The notes under the pieces: generated by a model
The model's input: the letters and a program-made list of their open reading frames with translations, nothing else
Database searches by the model: none
What the model was told of the DNA's origin: nothing
In this document: positions 9,521 through 16,209 of the stretch, in pieces
Numbering within the stretch: the first letter of the stretch is position 1
Layout of the letters: every line of letters starts with the position of its first letter
Origin: SHLQ01 sp033344795
GTDB lineage: Bacteria > Actinomycetota > Acidimicrobiia > Acidimicrobiales > SHLQ01
Reading direction: 5' to 3'
DNA length: 64,000 nt
NCBI GenBank assembly: GCA_033344795.1
Contig: JAWPMS010000001.1
Coordinates: forward strand, 372,001-436,000
Position numbers and translations under genes: made by a program

Positions 9521-10215
9521 CAGCTTCGGGCCGTGTAGCCGACCCCGCGCACCGTGTGGATCAATCGAGGAAGTCCGTCGAACTCGGTCTTTCGCCGCAG
9601 ATACCCGATGTACACATCGAGAGACTTGGAGTTCGTCTCGAAGTCATATCCCCAGATTCGTTCGTAGATGACCTCTCGGGTGAGCACGATGCCCGTGTTG
9701 TGCATGAGCAGGGCCAAGAGTTCGAACTCGGTCTTGGTCAGTTCGATCAGCTCACCGTTTCTTCGAACCTCGCGGCGAGCAAGGTCGAGAACCATGTCTT
9801 CGACCTCGAGCACTTCGCTGTCACTCTCGACCACGGTGCCGCGCCGCACCAGCGCGCGAAGTCGGGCGAGCAGTTCTTCGAGGTCGAAGGGTTTGACCAG
9901 ATAGTCGTCGGCACCCGCGTCCAGCCCGGCAACCCGATCGGCGACATCGTGGCGAGCGGTGAGCATCAATACGGGCGTTCGAATGCCTTTCTCCCGGATC
10001 CGCCGACATGCGGTGAGTCCGTCAACCGATGGCATCATCACGTCGAGCACGATCACCTCGGGTTCGATCGTCAGCAACGCTTCCAAGGCCTGCGCGCCGT
10101 CGCTTACAGCGTGTACGGCGTACCCCTCGAACTTCAGCGCTCGCTCGAGGGCTTCGCGAACGCTTTGATCGTCTTCTGCCAACAGCAGCGAAGTTGGTTC
10201 GGTGGGTGGTGCCAT
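9520..10215 (-). CDS. OmpR/PhoB-family response regulator (MprA-like)
   Basis: 231 aa. The receiver domain has the acidic pocket LAEDD, phospho-acceptor Asp58 (VLDVMMP), a Thr switch in MLTAR and Lys in LVKPFD. It is followed by a winged-helix DNA-binding domain (about 135-229, LTKTEFELLALL, GYDFETNSKSLDVYIGYLRRK). ATG 10215 is chosen. A start at 10272 would place the 10228-10268 hairpin inside the coding region and add a non-homologous 19-residue leader. It is coupled to the histidine kinase by a TGATG overlap, so the cognate pair is clear. Confidence 0.93.
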   Translation of the reverse strand: MAPPTEPTSLLLAEDDQSVREALERALKFEGYAVHAVSDGAQALEALLTIEPEVIVLDVMMPSVDGLTACRRIREKGIRTPVLMLTARHDVADRVAGLDAGADDYLVKPFDLEELLARLRALVRRGTVVESDSEVLEVEDMVLDLARREVRRNGELIELTKTEFELLALLMHNTGIVLTREVIYERIWGYDFETNSKSLDVYIGYLRRKTEFDGLPRLIHTVRGVGYTARS

Positions 10216-10227
10216 GACTACAAACGT

Positions 10228-10268
10228 AGAAGAGCCCGACGCCGCAGAACGCGACGCCGGGCTCTTCT
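10228..10268 (-). terminator. Hairpin terminator of the FAS1-OmpA gene
   Basis: Perfect 11-bp inverted repeat AGAAGAGCCCG / CGGGCTCTTCT with a GC-rich 19-nt interior that can extend the stem with mismatches. It begins 17 bp after the stop of the FAS1-OmpA gene (minus strand) and ends 12 bp before the response-regulator start. The downstream T-rich tract is weak, so termination may be partial and could let some transcription into the two-component operon. Confidence 0.65.
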
Positions 10269-10284
10269 TCACGATTTCTTGTGA

Positions 10285-11316
10285 TTACCTGGCGTTGAAC
10301 TCAATTCGGCGGCTGGCGACCTTGTCTTCGACACCGTCGACGAGGATCGGCTGCGATTCACCGAAACCGACGGCCTGGAGACGGCCAGCGTCGATGCCAT
10401 TCTCGACGAGGAACGCAAGCACGGACTCAGCACGGGCTTGCGACAGGGTCAGGTTGCCCTCCTCGGAGCCATCGGTGTCGGTGTGACCTTCGATGACTGC
10501 GTTCACGCCCTCTTGTTCGGTGAAGAAGATGACTGCCTTTTGCAGCTCTTCCTGACCAGCAGCGGTAATGACGGCCGAGCTGACTTCGAACTCGATGTTC
10601 TCGAGTCCAATGACCTCATTGACCGTTGGAGGCGTGAGGATCGTGTCGATGATGTGCACGACGCCGTTGTCAGAACCAAAGTCGACCGACGTCACCTTCG
10701 AGGTGCCGTTGAGGAACACTTCACCGTCGACAACGCTGATGGCGAGCGGAAGCCCGGTGCGGGTCACCACCGTCTGTCCGTCGAGCGCGAGCACATCTTC
10801 CGCCGTGACGATGCCGTCGAGGAAGTGGTACCCAACGAGCGCTGCGGCACCTTCGGGATCTCCAGCGATCGCTCCGAGCTCGGTTGGCGACAGTTTGGCC
10901 AATGCCTCGTCGGACGGGGCGAAGAGCGTTCGGGAGACCGGGTTTCCGTCGGCATCCTCGAGGGCTTCGAGATCAGCCTGGAGCCCAAGTGCGCCGCCGA
11001 TTGTGCGGAACTGCTGAGCCTGTCCTGACTCGCCAAGCGCATCCCACATCGTGACGGCTGCAGGAGCGGCAGCTTCGGTGGTGGTTGGTGCCTCGGTCGT
11101 CGCTGGCGCCTCGGTCGTCGCTGGCGCCTCGGTCGTGGTCGGGGCTTCGGTGTCCTCGGTCTCTTCGGCTTCCTCAGCGACCGTATCGCCGGTGACCGTT
11201 GCTACCGGGAGGTCATCGCCGCTGCGAGCCACCACGGTCACGATCAACAAGATTGCCGCTAGAACACCAAGAACCAGGAGGAAGAATCCGTTGTCTTCTT
11301 CTTCATCATCGAACAT
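10285..11316 (-). CDS. FAS1 (fasciclin) - OmpA-like domain membrane protein
   Basis: 343 aa. An acidic N-terminus (MFDDEEED) is followed by one membrane helix (about 9-29), giving an N-in anchor. A Thr/Glu/Ala/Pro linker of repeated TTEAPA units follows (about 45-90). Next comes a fasciclin FAS1 domain (about 95-232) with the H1 motif TLFAPSDEALAKL and H2-like NGVVHIIDTIL. The C-terminus is an OmpA/MotB peptidoglycan-binding domain (about 240-343) with EGHTDTDGSEEGNLTLSQARAESV split by its usual loop and a terminal ASRRIEF. FAS1 domains mediate adhesion and OmpA domains bind peptidoglycan, so a wall-tethered adhesin or scaffold is likely. The combination in one protein is unusual. Confidence 0.9.
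   Translation of the reverse strand: MFDDEEEDNGFFLLVLGVLAAILLIVTVVARSGDDLPVATVTGDTVAEEAEETEDTEAPTTTEAPATTEAPATTEAPTTTEAAAPAAVTMWDALGESGQAQQFRTIGGALGLQADLEALEDADGNPVSRTLFAPSDEALAKLSPTELGAIAGDPEGAAALVGYHFLDGIVTAEDVLALDGQTVVTRTGLPLAISVVDGEVFLNGTSKVTSVDFGSDNGVVHIIDTILTPPTVNEVIGLENIEFEVSSAVITAAGQEELQKAVIFFTEQEGVNAVIEGHTDTDGSEEGNLTLSQARAESVLAFLVENGIDAGRLQAVGFGESQPILVDGVEDKVASRRIEFNAR
11090..11143. repeat. 18-bp tandem repeat coding the TTEAPA linker
   Basis: Three adjoining 18-bp units (GCCTCGGTCGTCGCTGGC at 11090 and 11108, a diverged copy at 11126) encode the TTEAPA spacer of the FAS1-OmpA protein on the minus strand. Near-identity at the DNA level suggests recent slippage and possible length variation between strains. 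Confidence 0.75.
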
Positions 11317-11426
11317 GTAACGCTTCCCTCTATGTGAATACAGCTCGCGTCACGTCCGCGCGCCAGCGCAAAGTGTACTTCGAGACGCGCCAGAGACGCG
11401 TAGCCAACGACATGTGAAATAGGGCG

Positions 11427-12056
11427 TCAGGCGTAGCTGACTTGGCAGAAACCGTGGTTGCAGTATCCGTTGGGGTTCTTCTCCAGGTACTGCTGGTGGT
11501 AGTCCTCGCCGTAATAGAAGACTCCCGCCGGTGCAATCTCGGTGCTGATCGTGCCGAACCCATTGGCCGACAGCTTCTCCTGATACTTCTCCTTGGATGC
11601 AATCGCTGCCGCTAGTTGCTCATCGGAGCTGGTGTAGATCGCACTGCGGTACTGCGTGCCCACGTCGTTTCCTTGTCGATTCGCCGTGGTGGCGTCATGG
11701 TTTTCCCAGAAGGTCGCAAGAAGTGTCTCGATGCCGACGACCTGTGGGTCGTACACGACGAGCACGGCTTCGGTGTGACCGGTGCGTCCGGTGCATGTCT
11801 CTTCGTACGTGGGGTTTGGTGTGTGTCCACCTGCGTACCCCACGGCGGTCGTATACACGCCTTCGATCTGCCAGAAGAACCTTTCGGCCCCCCAGAAACA
11901 ACCCATACCGACGACGAGCTGTTCGAGTCCATCGGGAAACGGGGGCGTCATGGGCGTGCCGAGCACAAGATGCTCCGCACTGACCGGCATTGCCTCACCG
12001 CGCCCTGGCAGCGCATCTTCAGCAGAAATCATCTCGGGATCGCGTCGAAAGAACAT
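11427..12056 (-). CDS. msrA: Peptide methionine-(S)-sulfoxide reductase
   Basis: 209 aa. The enzyme reduces methionine-S-sulfoxide in proteins using thioredoxin. The catalytic GCFWG motif carries Cys53, followed by the family's AVGYAGG, TGHTEAV and GTQYRS segments, and a C-terminal NPNGYCNHGFC that can supply resolving cysteines. The active site here is a normal TGC/TGT cysteine, not selenocysteine. The roughly 45-residue N-terminal stretch is typical of the larger actinobacterial MsrA form. It is monocistronic or follows the acyl-CoA ligase gene with a 29-bp gap on the same strand. Confidence 0.95.
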   Translation of the reverse strand: MFFRRDPEMISAEDALPGRGEAMPVSAEHLVLGTPMTPPFPDGLEQLVVGMGCFWGAERFFWQIEGVYTTAVGYAGGHTPNPTYEETCTGRTGHTEAVLVVYDPQVVGIETLLATFWENHDATTANRQGNDVGTQYRSAIYTSSDEQLAAAIASKEKYQEKLSANGFGTISTEIAPAGVFYYGEDYHQQYLEKNPNGYCNHGFCQVSYA

Positions 12057-12085
12057 ACTTCAATCTAACCGCCACCCAGGCGGTG

Positions 12086-13816
12086 CTATTCCGTGGCGGC
12101 GCCCTGAGCCCGAAGCTCGCGCTTGAGGACCTTGCCATTCGGGTTCTTCGGCAGAGGGTTCTCATACACGATGACGTGCGCGGGCACCTTGAACGACGCG
12201 AGTGTGGCACCAGCAAACTGCTGAAGTTCGACCGGATCGATGGTGTGGCCAGCCAGCGGGTGCACGGCAACGGCAACCTCTTCACCGAGCCGCTCATGCG
12301 GTATCCCGAAAACTGCGCACTCATGGACCGCGGGATGTTTGGCGATCGCCGCCTCGACCTCGGCGGAGCCAACGTTCTCGCCACCACGAATCACCACGTC
12401 CTTGGCGCGATCGACGATCGAAACGAAACCATCGTCGTCGATGATGGCGATGTCTCCGGTGTGAAACCAACCATCGGGGTCGATCGCTTCAGCAGTCGCC
12501 TCAGGCTTGTTGTGGTATTCCACGAATACGTGTGGCCCGCGAAGACACAGTTCACCCCGCTCACCCACCGGAAGCTCGACGCCGAAGTCATCGACCACCT
12601 TCACCTCGCCGACCCGAGGTGCAACGCCGCACGACCCTGGCTTTTCTTTGTAGAACAAGCCGCCGTTCGCTGTCGCGATGCCGCTGACCTCACTCAGGCC
12701 ATATCCCTGCGTCGCCGAGGCGTTCTCGACCATGTCATCAACCTTTGCCACCATGTGCGGCGGGTTGGGCGCTCCCCCACTACCCATCGACTGCAGCGTC
12801 GACGTGTCTCGGGTCTCCCAGTCGGGTGAAGCCAGCATGTCCATGGTCATCGTTGGCACCCCGGTGAAGCTGGAAACCTTCTCGCGCTCGATCAGCTCGA
12901 GCGCCTTCTCGGCGTCCCACTTGTACATCAGTACGAGTTTCCCGCCCGTCGCGGTGATCGGAAGCATCACACAATGTGAACCGGTGACATGGAAGAGCGG
13001 GACGGCGACGAGCATCACGGTCTGCGGCGCCTTCTCGGCCGCGCCAGCCGCCGCCAGCGGATCTCCCCCCAAGGCCGACACCTCCGCCAGACGCATGCCA
13101 AGCGTGAGAAAGACCATGTTCATGTGGTTCGTGACCACATTGCGCTGGGAGTGAACAACTCCTTTGGGGAACGCCGTCGTACCAGACGTGTACACCATCG
13201 CCGCTCGATCGTCTGGTCCAAACTCGACCTCGGGCGTGGTCTCCGCCCCGCTGAGATCTTCCCAGCGGACCACACCGTCGCTCAACTCGCCATCGGCACG
13301 AACCACGATCATGCGCAGGTCGACGCCGGCGGAAGTAATCGTGTCGCGTTGCCCGGCGAGTGCATCGTGGCGCGCTTGATCGACGATCATCACCGAAGAG
13401 CCACTATCGGTGACGCCATAGGTCAGCTCTTCGCCATTCCAGAACGAGTTCATCTCGACAGCAGCGGCACCCGCCATCTGGATCGCCCACCAACCCAAGA
13501 CCCACTCGGGATAATTGCGCATCGCGAGACCAACGGAGTCTCCAGGTTGAACGCCAAAGTCCTCGATCAGCGCATTGGCCACCTGCAGTACCCGAGCCCG
13601 GGCTTCGCCATAGGTCATCCGCTCGTCTTCGTACACGAGATACTCGGCGCTGTCGTCGGCCTTGATGGCCATCCACAACTGGCGAACCTGGGGCGGGGCG
13701 TTCTTGTATCCCGTGTATTTCTGCCCCCTCGCCTCTATCTCCGTACTTTCGAACGGCGAACCTGGGGCGCTGAGCATGTCGAATACGCCGTTGAGATGTG
13801 GTGTGACAGCTGACAT
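12086..13816 (-). CDS. AMP-forming acyl-CoA synthetase / fatty-acid CoA ligase
   Basis: 576 aa, full length for the ANL superfamily. The P-loop-like motif YTSGTTAFPKGVVHS, the A5-type motif GYGLSE, the A7/A8 segment GWFHTGDIAIIDDDGFVSIVDRAKDVV and the C-terminal catalytic Lys in PLPKNPNGKVLKREL are all present. It adenylates a carboxylic acid and transfers it to CoA; chain-length preference cannot be read from sequence. The protein is cytoplasmic with no signal. It lies 15 bp downstream of the secreted protease gene on the same strand and 29 bp upstream of msrA, possibly one transcript without obvious functional linkage. Confidence 0.92.
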   Translation of the reverse strand: MSAVTPHLNGVFDMLSAPGSPFESTEIEARGQKYTGYKNAPPQVRQLWMAIKADDSAEYLVYEDERMTYGEARARVLQVANALIEDFGVQPGDSVGLAMRNYPEWVLGWWAIQMAGAAAVEMNSFWNGEELTYGVTDSGSSVMIVDQARHDALAGQRDTITSAGVDLRMIVVRADGELSDGVVRWEDLSGAETTPEVEFGPDDRAAMVYTSGTTAFPKGVVHSQRNVVTNHMNMVFLTLGMRLAEVSALGGDPLAAAGAAEKAPQTVMLVAVPLFHVTGSHCVMLPITATGGKLVLMYKWDAEKALELIEREKVSSFTGVPTMTMDMLASPDWETRDTSTLQSMGSGGAPNPPHMVAKVDDMVENASATQGYGLSEVSGIATANGGLFYKEKPGSCGVAPRVGEVKVVDDFGVELPVGERGELCLRGPHVFVEYHNKPEATAEAIDPDGWFHTGDIAIIDDDGFVSIVDRAKDVVIRGGENVGSAEVEAAIAKHPAVHECAVFGIPHERLGEEVAVAVHPLAGHTIDPVELQQFAGATLASFKVPAHVIVYENPLPKNPNGKVLKRELRAQGAATE

Positions 13817-13831
13817 AGACCGCTCATCATC

Positions 13832-14572
13832 TCACGCGCACCTGTCCGCGACCACTTCGACGTTTTTGTCGACGGTCATGATGAAGTCGGCGATATCGGA
13901 ACCCCCAACCGCGTATCCTCGGGGGACCCCCGTTCGGTTCTTCGAATGAATGAGCCCAATGACATCGTCGTCATTGATGAACAACCCGCTTCCCGAATCT
14001 CCCCGACGAATCTCGGCGAAGATTCGTAGCCCGTTGAAGACCGATTCGGTTTCGCGAAACACTCCATCCCAGTTGACGGTCACCGGCGCGTCGACGTCGA
14101 ACTCAACCTCGTTGACAATGGGTTCTCCGCTCTCGGATCGGATGCCGATCGCCACACCCGAGACGACCGGAACCTCGGTGATCACGTTCACCGGCTCCAG
14201 CACCGGCTCGTCGAGAAGCAGAGCGGCAAGATCGAGGTCGAGATCGAAGCCGACGAGCGTCGCTCCGATCTCGGTGCCGTCGGTCATCAAGATTCCCAGC
14301 GACTCTGGATCGCGTCCGGTCACCAGGTGCCCGCTCGTGACGACGAGATCGGGCTGCACAGCGAATCCGGAACCGAACGCTGGCGCACCACAGCCAAAAC
14401 CAACGATTCTGACGATCGAATCGACCACATTGTCGACCGACGGGCGCACGATCTCGGCGGTCGGCTCCGCGCTCAGTGAGAGCGGGGCGTCGACTGATGT
14501 CGCCGGACCAGTCCCGGCGCACGCTGACAGAACCAGTGCGGCCGCGGCGACCGAAGTGAATCGGCGATGCAT
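13832..14572 (-). CDS. Secreted trypsin-like serine protease, lipoprotein
   Basis: 246 aa. A short basic n-region and hydrophobic stretch end in the lipobox LSAC (Cys18). The chymotrypsin-fold triad is visible: His82 in VTSGH, Asp114 in DLDLAAL and Ser193 in RGDSGSG. There is no PDZ domain, so it is not a full HtrA; it resembles small trypsin-like peptidases of actinobacteria. A Cys61 pair-mate is absent nearby. The role is extracytoplasmic proteolysis, with substrate unknown. Divergent from the PAP2-like gene, with 46 bp between starts. Confidence 0.88.
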   Translation of the reverse strand: MHRRFTSVAAAALVLSACAGTGPATSVDAPLSLSAEPTAEIVRPSVDNVVDSIVRIVGFGCGAPAFGSGFAVQPDLVVTSGHLVTGRDPESLGILMTDGTEIGATLVGFDLDLDLAALLLDEPVLEPVNVITEVPVVSGVAIGIRSESGEPIVNEVEFDVDAPVTVNWDGVFRETESVFNGLRIFAEIRRGDSGSGLFINDDDVIGLIHSKNRTGVPRGYAVGGSDIADFIMTVDKNVEVVADRCA

Positions 14573-14618
14573 GAATTCATGACCCTAGCGCCCCACAGTG
14601 CTGCAGTAGAGTCGACTC

Positions 14619-15263
14619 ATGCGCAGCACCTGGGCTCGAGCATGGTTGGCTGCAACCGCCCTATTGGTTGCCGCCAGCGCTATTGCACGCGGCAGACACG
14701 ACACACTCTTGAGGGTTGAAGAACCCGTGATGGACTGGCTTCTCGACGGGACGGACACATCCGGCTGGGATCGCACCGCGATCTTTGGGTCGCCCTGGCT
14801 CATCATCACGGGAACCATCGTGCTCACGGTCGGGGCGTTCTTCCTCAACCGCCGCGTCGCTCTCGCCATCCTCGCAACGAGCGTTCTGGCGCCCGTGGTC
14901 GCAATCGTCGTGAGAAACGCTGTCGGACGCCCGTCTCCGCTCGAGGACTCTGCGACGGGGTCATTCCCAAGCGTCGAACTCGTACAAACCGGGGTGTTCT
15001 GGGGTCTGGTCGTGTTGACGCTCTGGTGGGTTGGGGTTCCCAAACTCGCCTGGCAGATCGGGCTCGAGTTGGCCATCGTGATGACGCTGCTGGTGGCGAT
15101 TCGTCTCATGGTCACGGGCGAGATCTGGCCGAGCGATGCGGTCGGTTCGGCCATCGTCGTCGCCGTCTCGTTGATCATGGCAGCGATCGTCTTCGAGGCT
15201 TTCGGTCCACGCCTCCCGTGGCTGGAGAGATCCAGATCTGCGAACACCGCCGCGACGGCATGA
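14619..15263 (+). CDS. Degenerate PAP2-superfamily-like membrane protein
   Basis: 214 aa with about five or six membrane helices. The layout follows PAP2 lipid phosphatases: a leading helix, a loop, then RNAVGRPSP (motif 1-like, keeping R and RP), SFPSVELVQTG where the PSGH motif 2 is expected, and TGEIWPSDAVGSA where the motif 3 histidine is expected. Both catalytic histidines appear to be replaced, so enzymatic activity is doubtful; a transport or scaffold role is possible. The final ATGA overlaps the start of the next lipoprotein gene. The assignment rests on pattern similarity, so confidence in the family is moderate. Confidence 0.6.
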   Translation: MRSTWARAWLAATALLVAASAIARGRHDTLLRVEEPVMDWLLDGTDTSGWDRTAIFGSPWLIITGTIVLTVGAFFLNRRVALAILATSVLAPVVAIVVRNAVGRPSPLEDSATGSFPSVELVQTGVFWGLVVLTLWWVGVPKLAWQIGLELAIVMTLLVAIRLMVTGEIWPSDAVGSAIVVAVSLIMAAIVFEAFGPRLPWLERSRSANTAATA

Positions 15264-15757
15264 GCCCCAAGGTTCGGTGCTCACTGGTCGTGCTGTTCTC
15301 CATCTTCTTGGCAGGATGTGCGAGCGCCGCAGAGTCCGAGGATTCAGAAGTGAGCGTGTCCACAGCGGCAGCGACGGTGCCAGAGGACGACGAGTCGACG
15401 ACGACCGCAACACCGGGCGAAACGACCGACGCGACGTCGTCGGCCTCGGAGTTCCCCGACATCCTCGCGGCGCGAGCCACTCAGGCCGACGATGGCAGCT
15501 GGCGCTTCGACGTGACGGTCTCCTCTCCATATGACACGCCGGAAAGATACGCCGACGCTTGGCGGGTCGTCGGGCCCGACGGCTCCGAGTACGGCATTCG
15601 TGTCCTCACACACGATCACGCTTCAGAGCAACCGTTCACTCGGTCGCAGAACGGAATCCAGATCCCGGATGGTGTCGCGACCGTGACGATCGAAGGTCGC
15701 GATCTCGTGAATGGATGGGGTGGGGGCACGCTCGCGCTCGACCTGCCCGCGCCGTGA
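15260..15757 (+). CDS. Small lipoprotein of unknown function
   Basis: 165 aa. The ATG at 15260 overlaps the stop of the PAP2-like gene (ATGA), indicating translational coupling. A signal peptide ends in the lipobox LAGC (Cys20). A low-complexity Ser/Thr/Glu linker (about 21-65) precedes a compact beta-rich domain (about 66-165, with SWRFDVTVSS, YADAWRVVGPDG and VTIEGRDLVNGWGG). That domain resembles small extracytoplasmic immunoglobulin-like folds, but I recognise no family. It converges on the peroxiredoxin gene with 5 bp between stops. Confidence 0.75.
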   Translation: MSPKVRCSLVVLFSIFLAGCASAAESEDSEVSVSTAAATVPEDDESTTTATPGETTDATSSASEFPDILAARATQADDGSWRFDVTVSSPYDTPERYADAWRVVGPDGSEYGIRVLTHDHASEQPFTRSQNGIQIPDGVATVTIEGRDLVNGWGGGTLALDLPAP

Positions 15758-15762
15758 CCGCG

Positions 15763-16209
15763 CTAGTTCTGACGCAATGCCTCGAGCGCGCCGTCGGCGT
15801 GCGCGGTTGCACTCGTCTCTGATGAGATCTTCGCGAGAAGTTTCCGATCCGCGCCGATCACGAACGTCGCACGTCTCCCAGGTAACGGTCCCCATCGATG
15901 TGTGCCGAACTGTTTGTGAATCGACCCGTCGCGATCACTCAGGAGCGGATAGTCGAGGGCATTCTCGAGCTTGAATTCCATCTGCAGATCCACCGGATCT
16001 GCGCTGATTCCCACTCGCTGTGCACCGAGCTCTTCGAACTCCGGGGCCAGGTCGCGGAAATGACAGCTTTCCTTCGTTCAAAGAGGGGTCTTGGCCTTTG
16101 GGTAGAAGAAGAGCACCACCGGGCCATCGTCGAGAAGGTCATAGAGCGCTATCGGCTCTCCCTCTTCGTCGACCGCGGTGAAGTCGCGAACATGATCACC
16201 TGTATTCAC
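15763..16209 (-). CDS. PrxQ/BCP-type peroxiredoxin with in-frame TGA at the peroxidatic position (probable selenoprotein)
   Basis: 148 codons read through one TGA at 16080-16078. The GTG start at 16209 forms a GTGA overlap with the upstream hydantoinase stop. Residues 1-43 and 45-148 are both clean peroxiredoxin sequence: VVLFFYPKAKTPL, then the TGA as codon 44, then TKESCHFRDLAPEFEEL, SADPVDLQ and RRATFVIGADRKLL. In the family this segment reads YPKxxTPxCTxxxC; the TGA falls exactly on the peroxidatic Cys, and resolving Cys49 (spacing of BCP/PrxQ) is intact. A chance nonsense mutation would rarely hit this codon and leave everything else undamaged, so selenocysteine is the best reading. The enzyme would reduce peroxides using thioredoxin. 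Automated calling would yield only an 83-codon fragment from 16014. Confidence 0.85.
16056..16072 (-). promoter_or_regulatory. Candidate bacterial SECIS hairpin after the TGA codon
   Basis: In the mRNA, GGAAA and UUUCC form a perfect 5-bp stem around the 7-nt loop GCUGUCA, starting 5 nt after the UGA. The loop starts with G and contains GU, as bacterial SECIS loops usually do. The loop is nearer the UGA than in E. coli fdhF. A second, weaker hairpin (about 16054-16035) presents a loop beginning GG, 29 nt after the UGA. I cannot fold the RNA here; either may be the SelB site. Confidence 0.45.

Noticed and set aside
11427..12056. MsrA as a second selenoprotein
   Set aside because: Its GCFWG active site uses a normal cysteine codon and no in-frame TGA occurs.
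15763..16142. Peroxiredoxin region as a frameshifted pseudogene or two short unrelated genes
   Set aside because: Both halves are in the same frame with no indel, the only interruption is the TGA at the catalytic position, and flanking residues are conserved.
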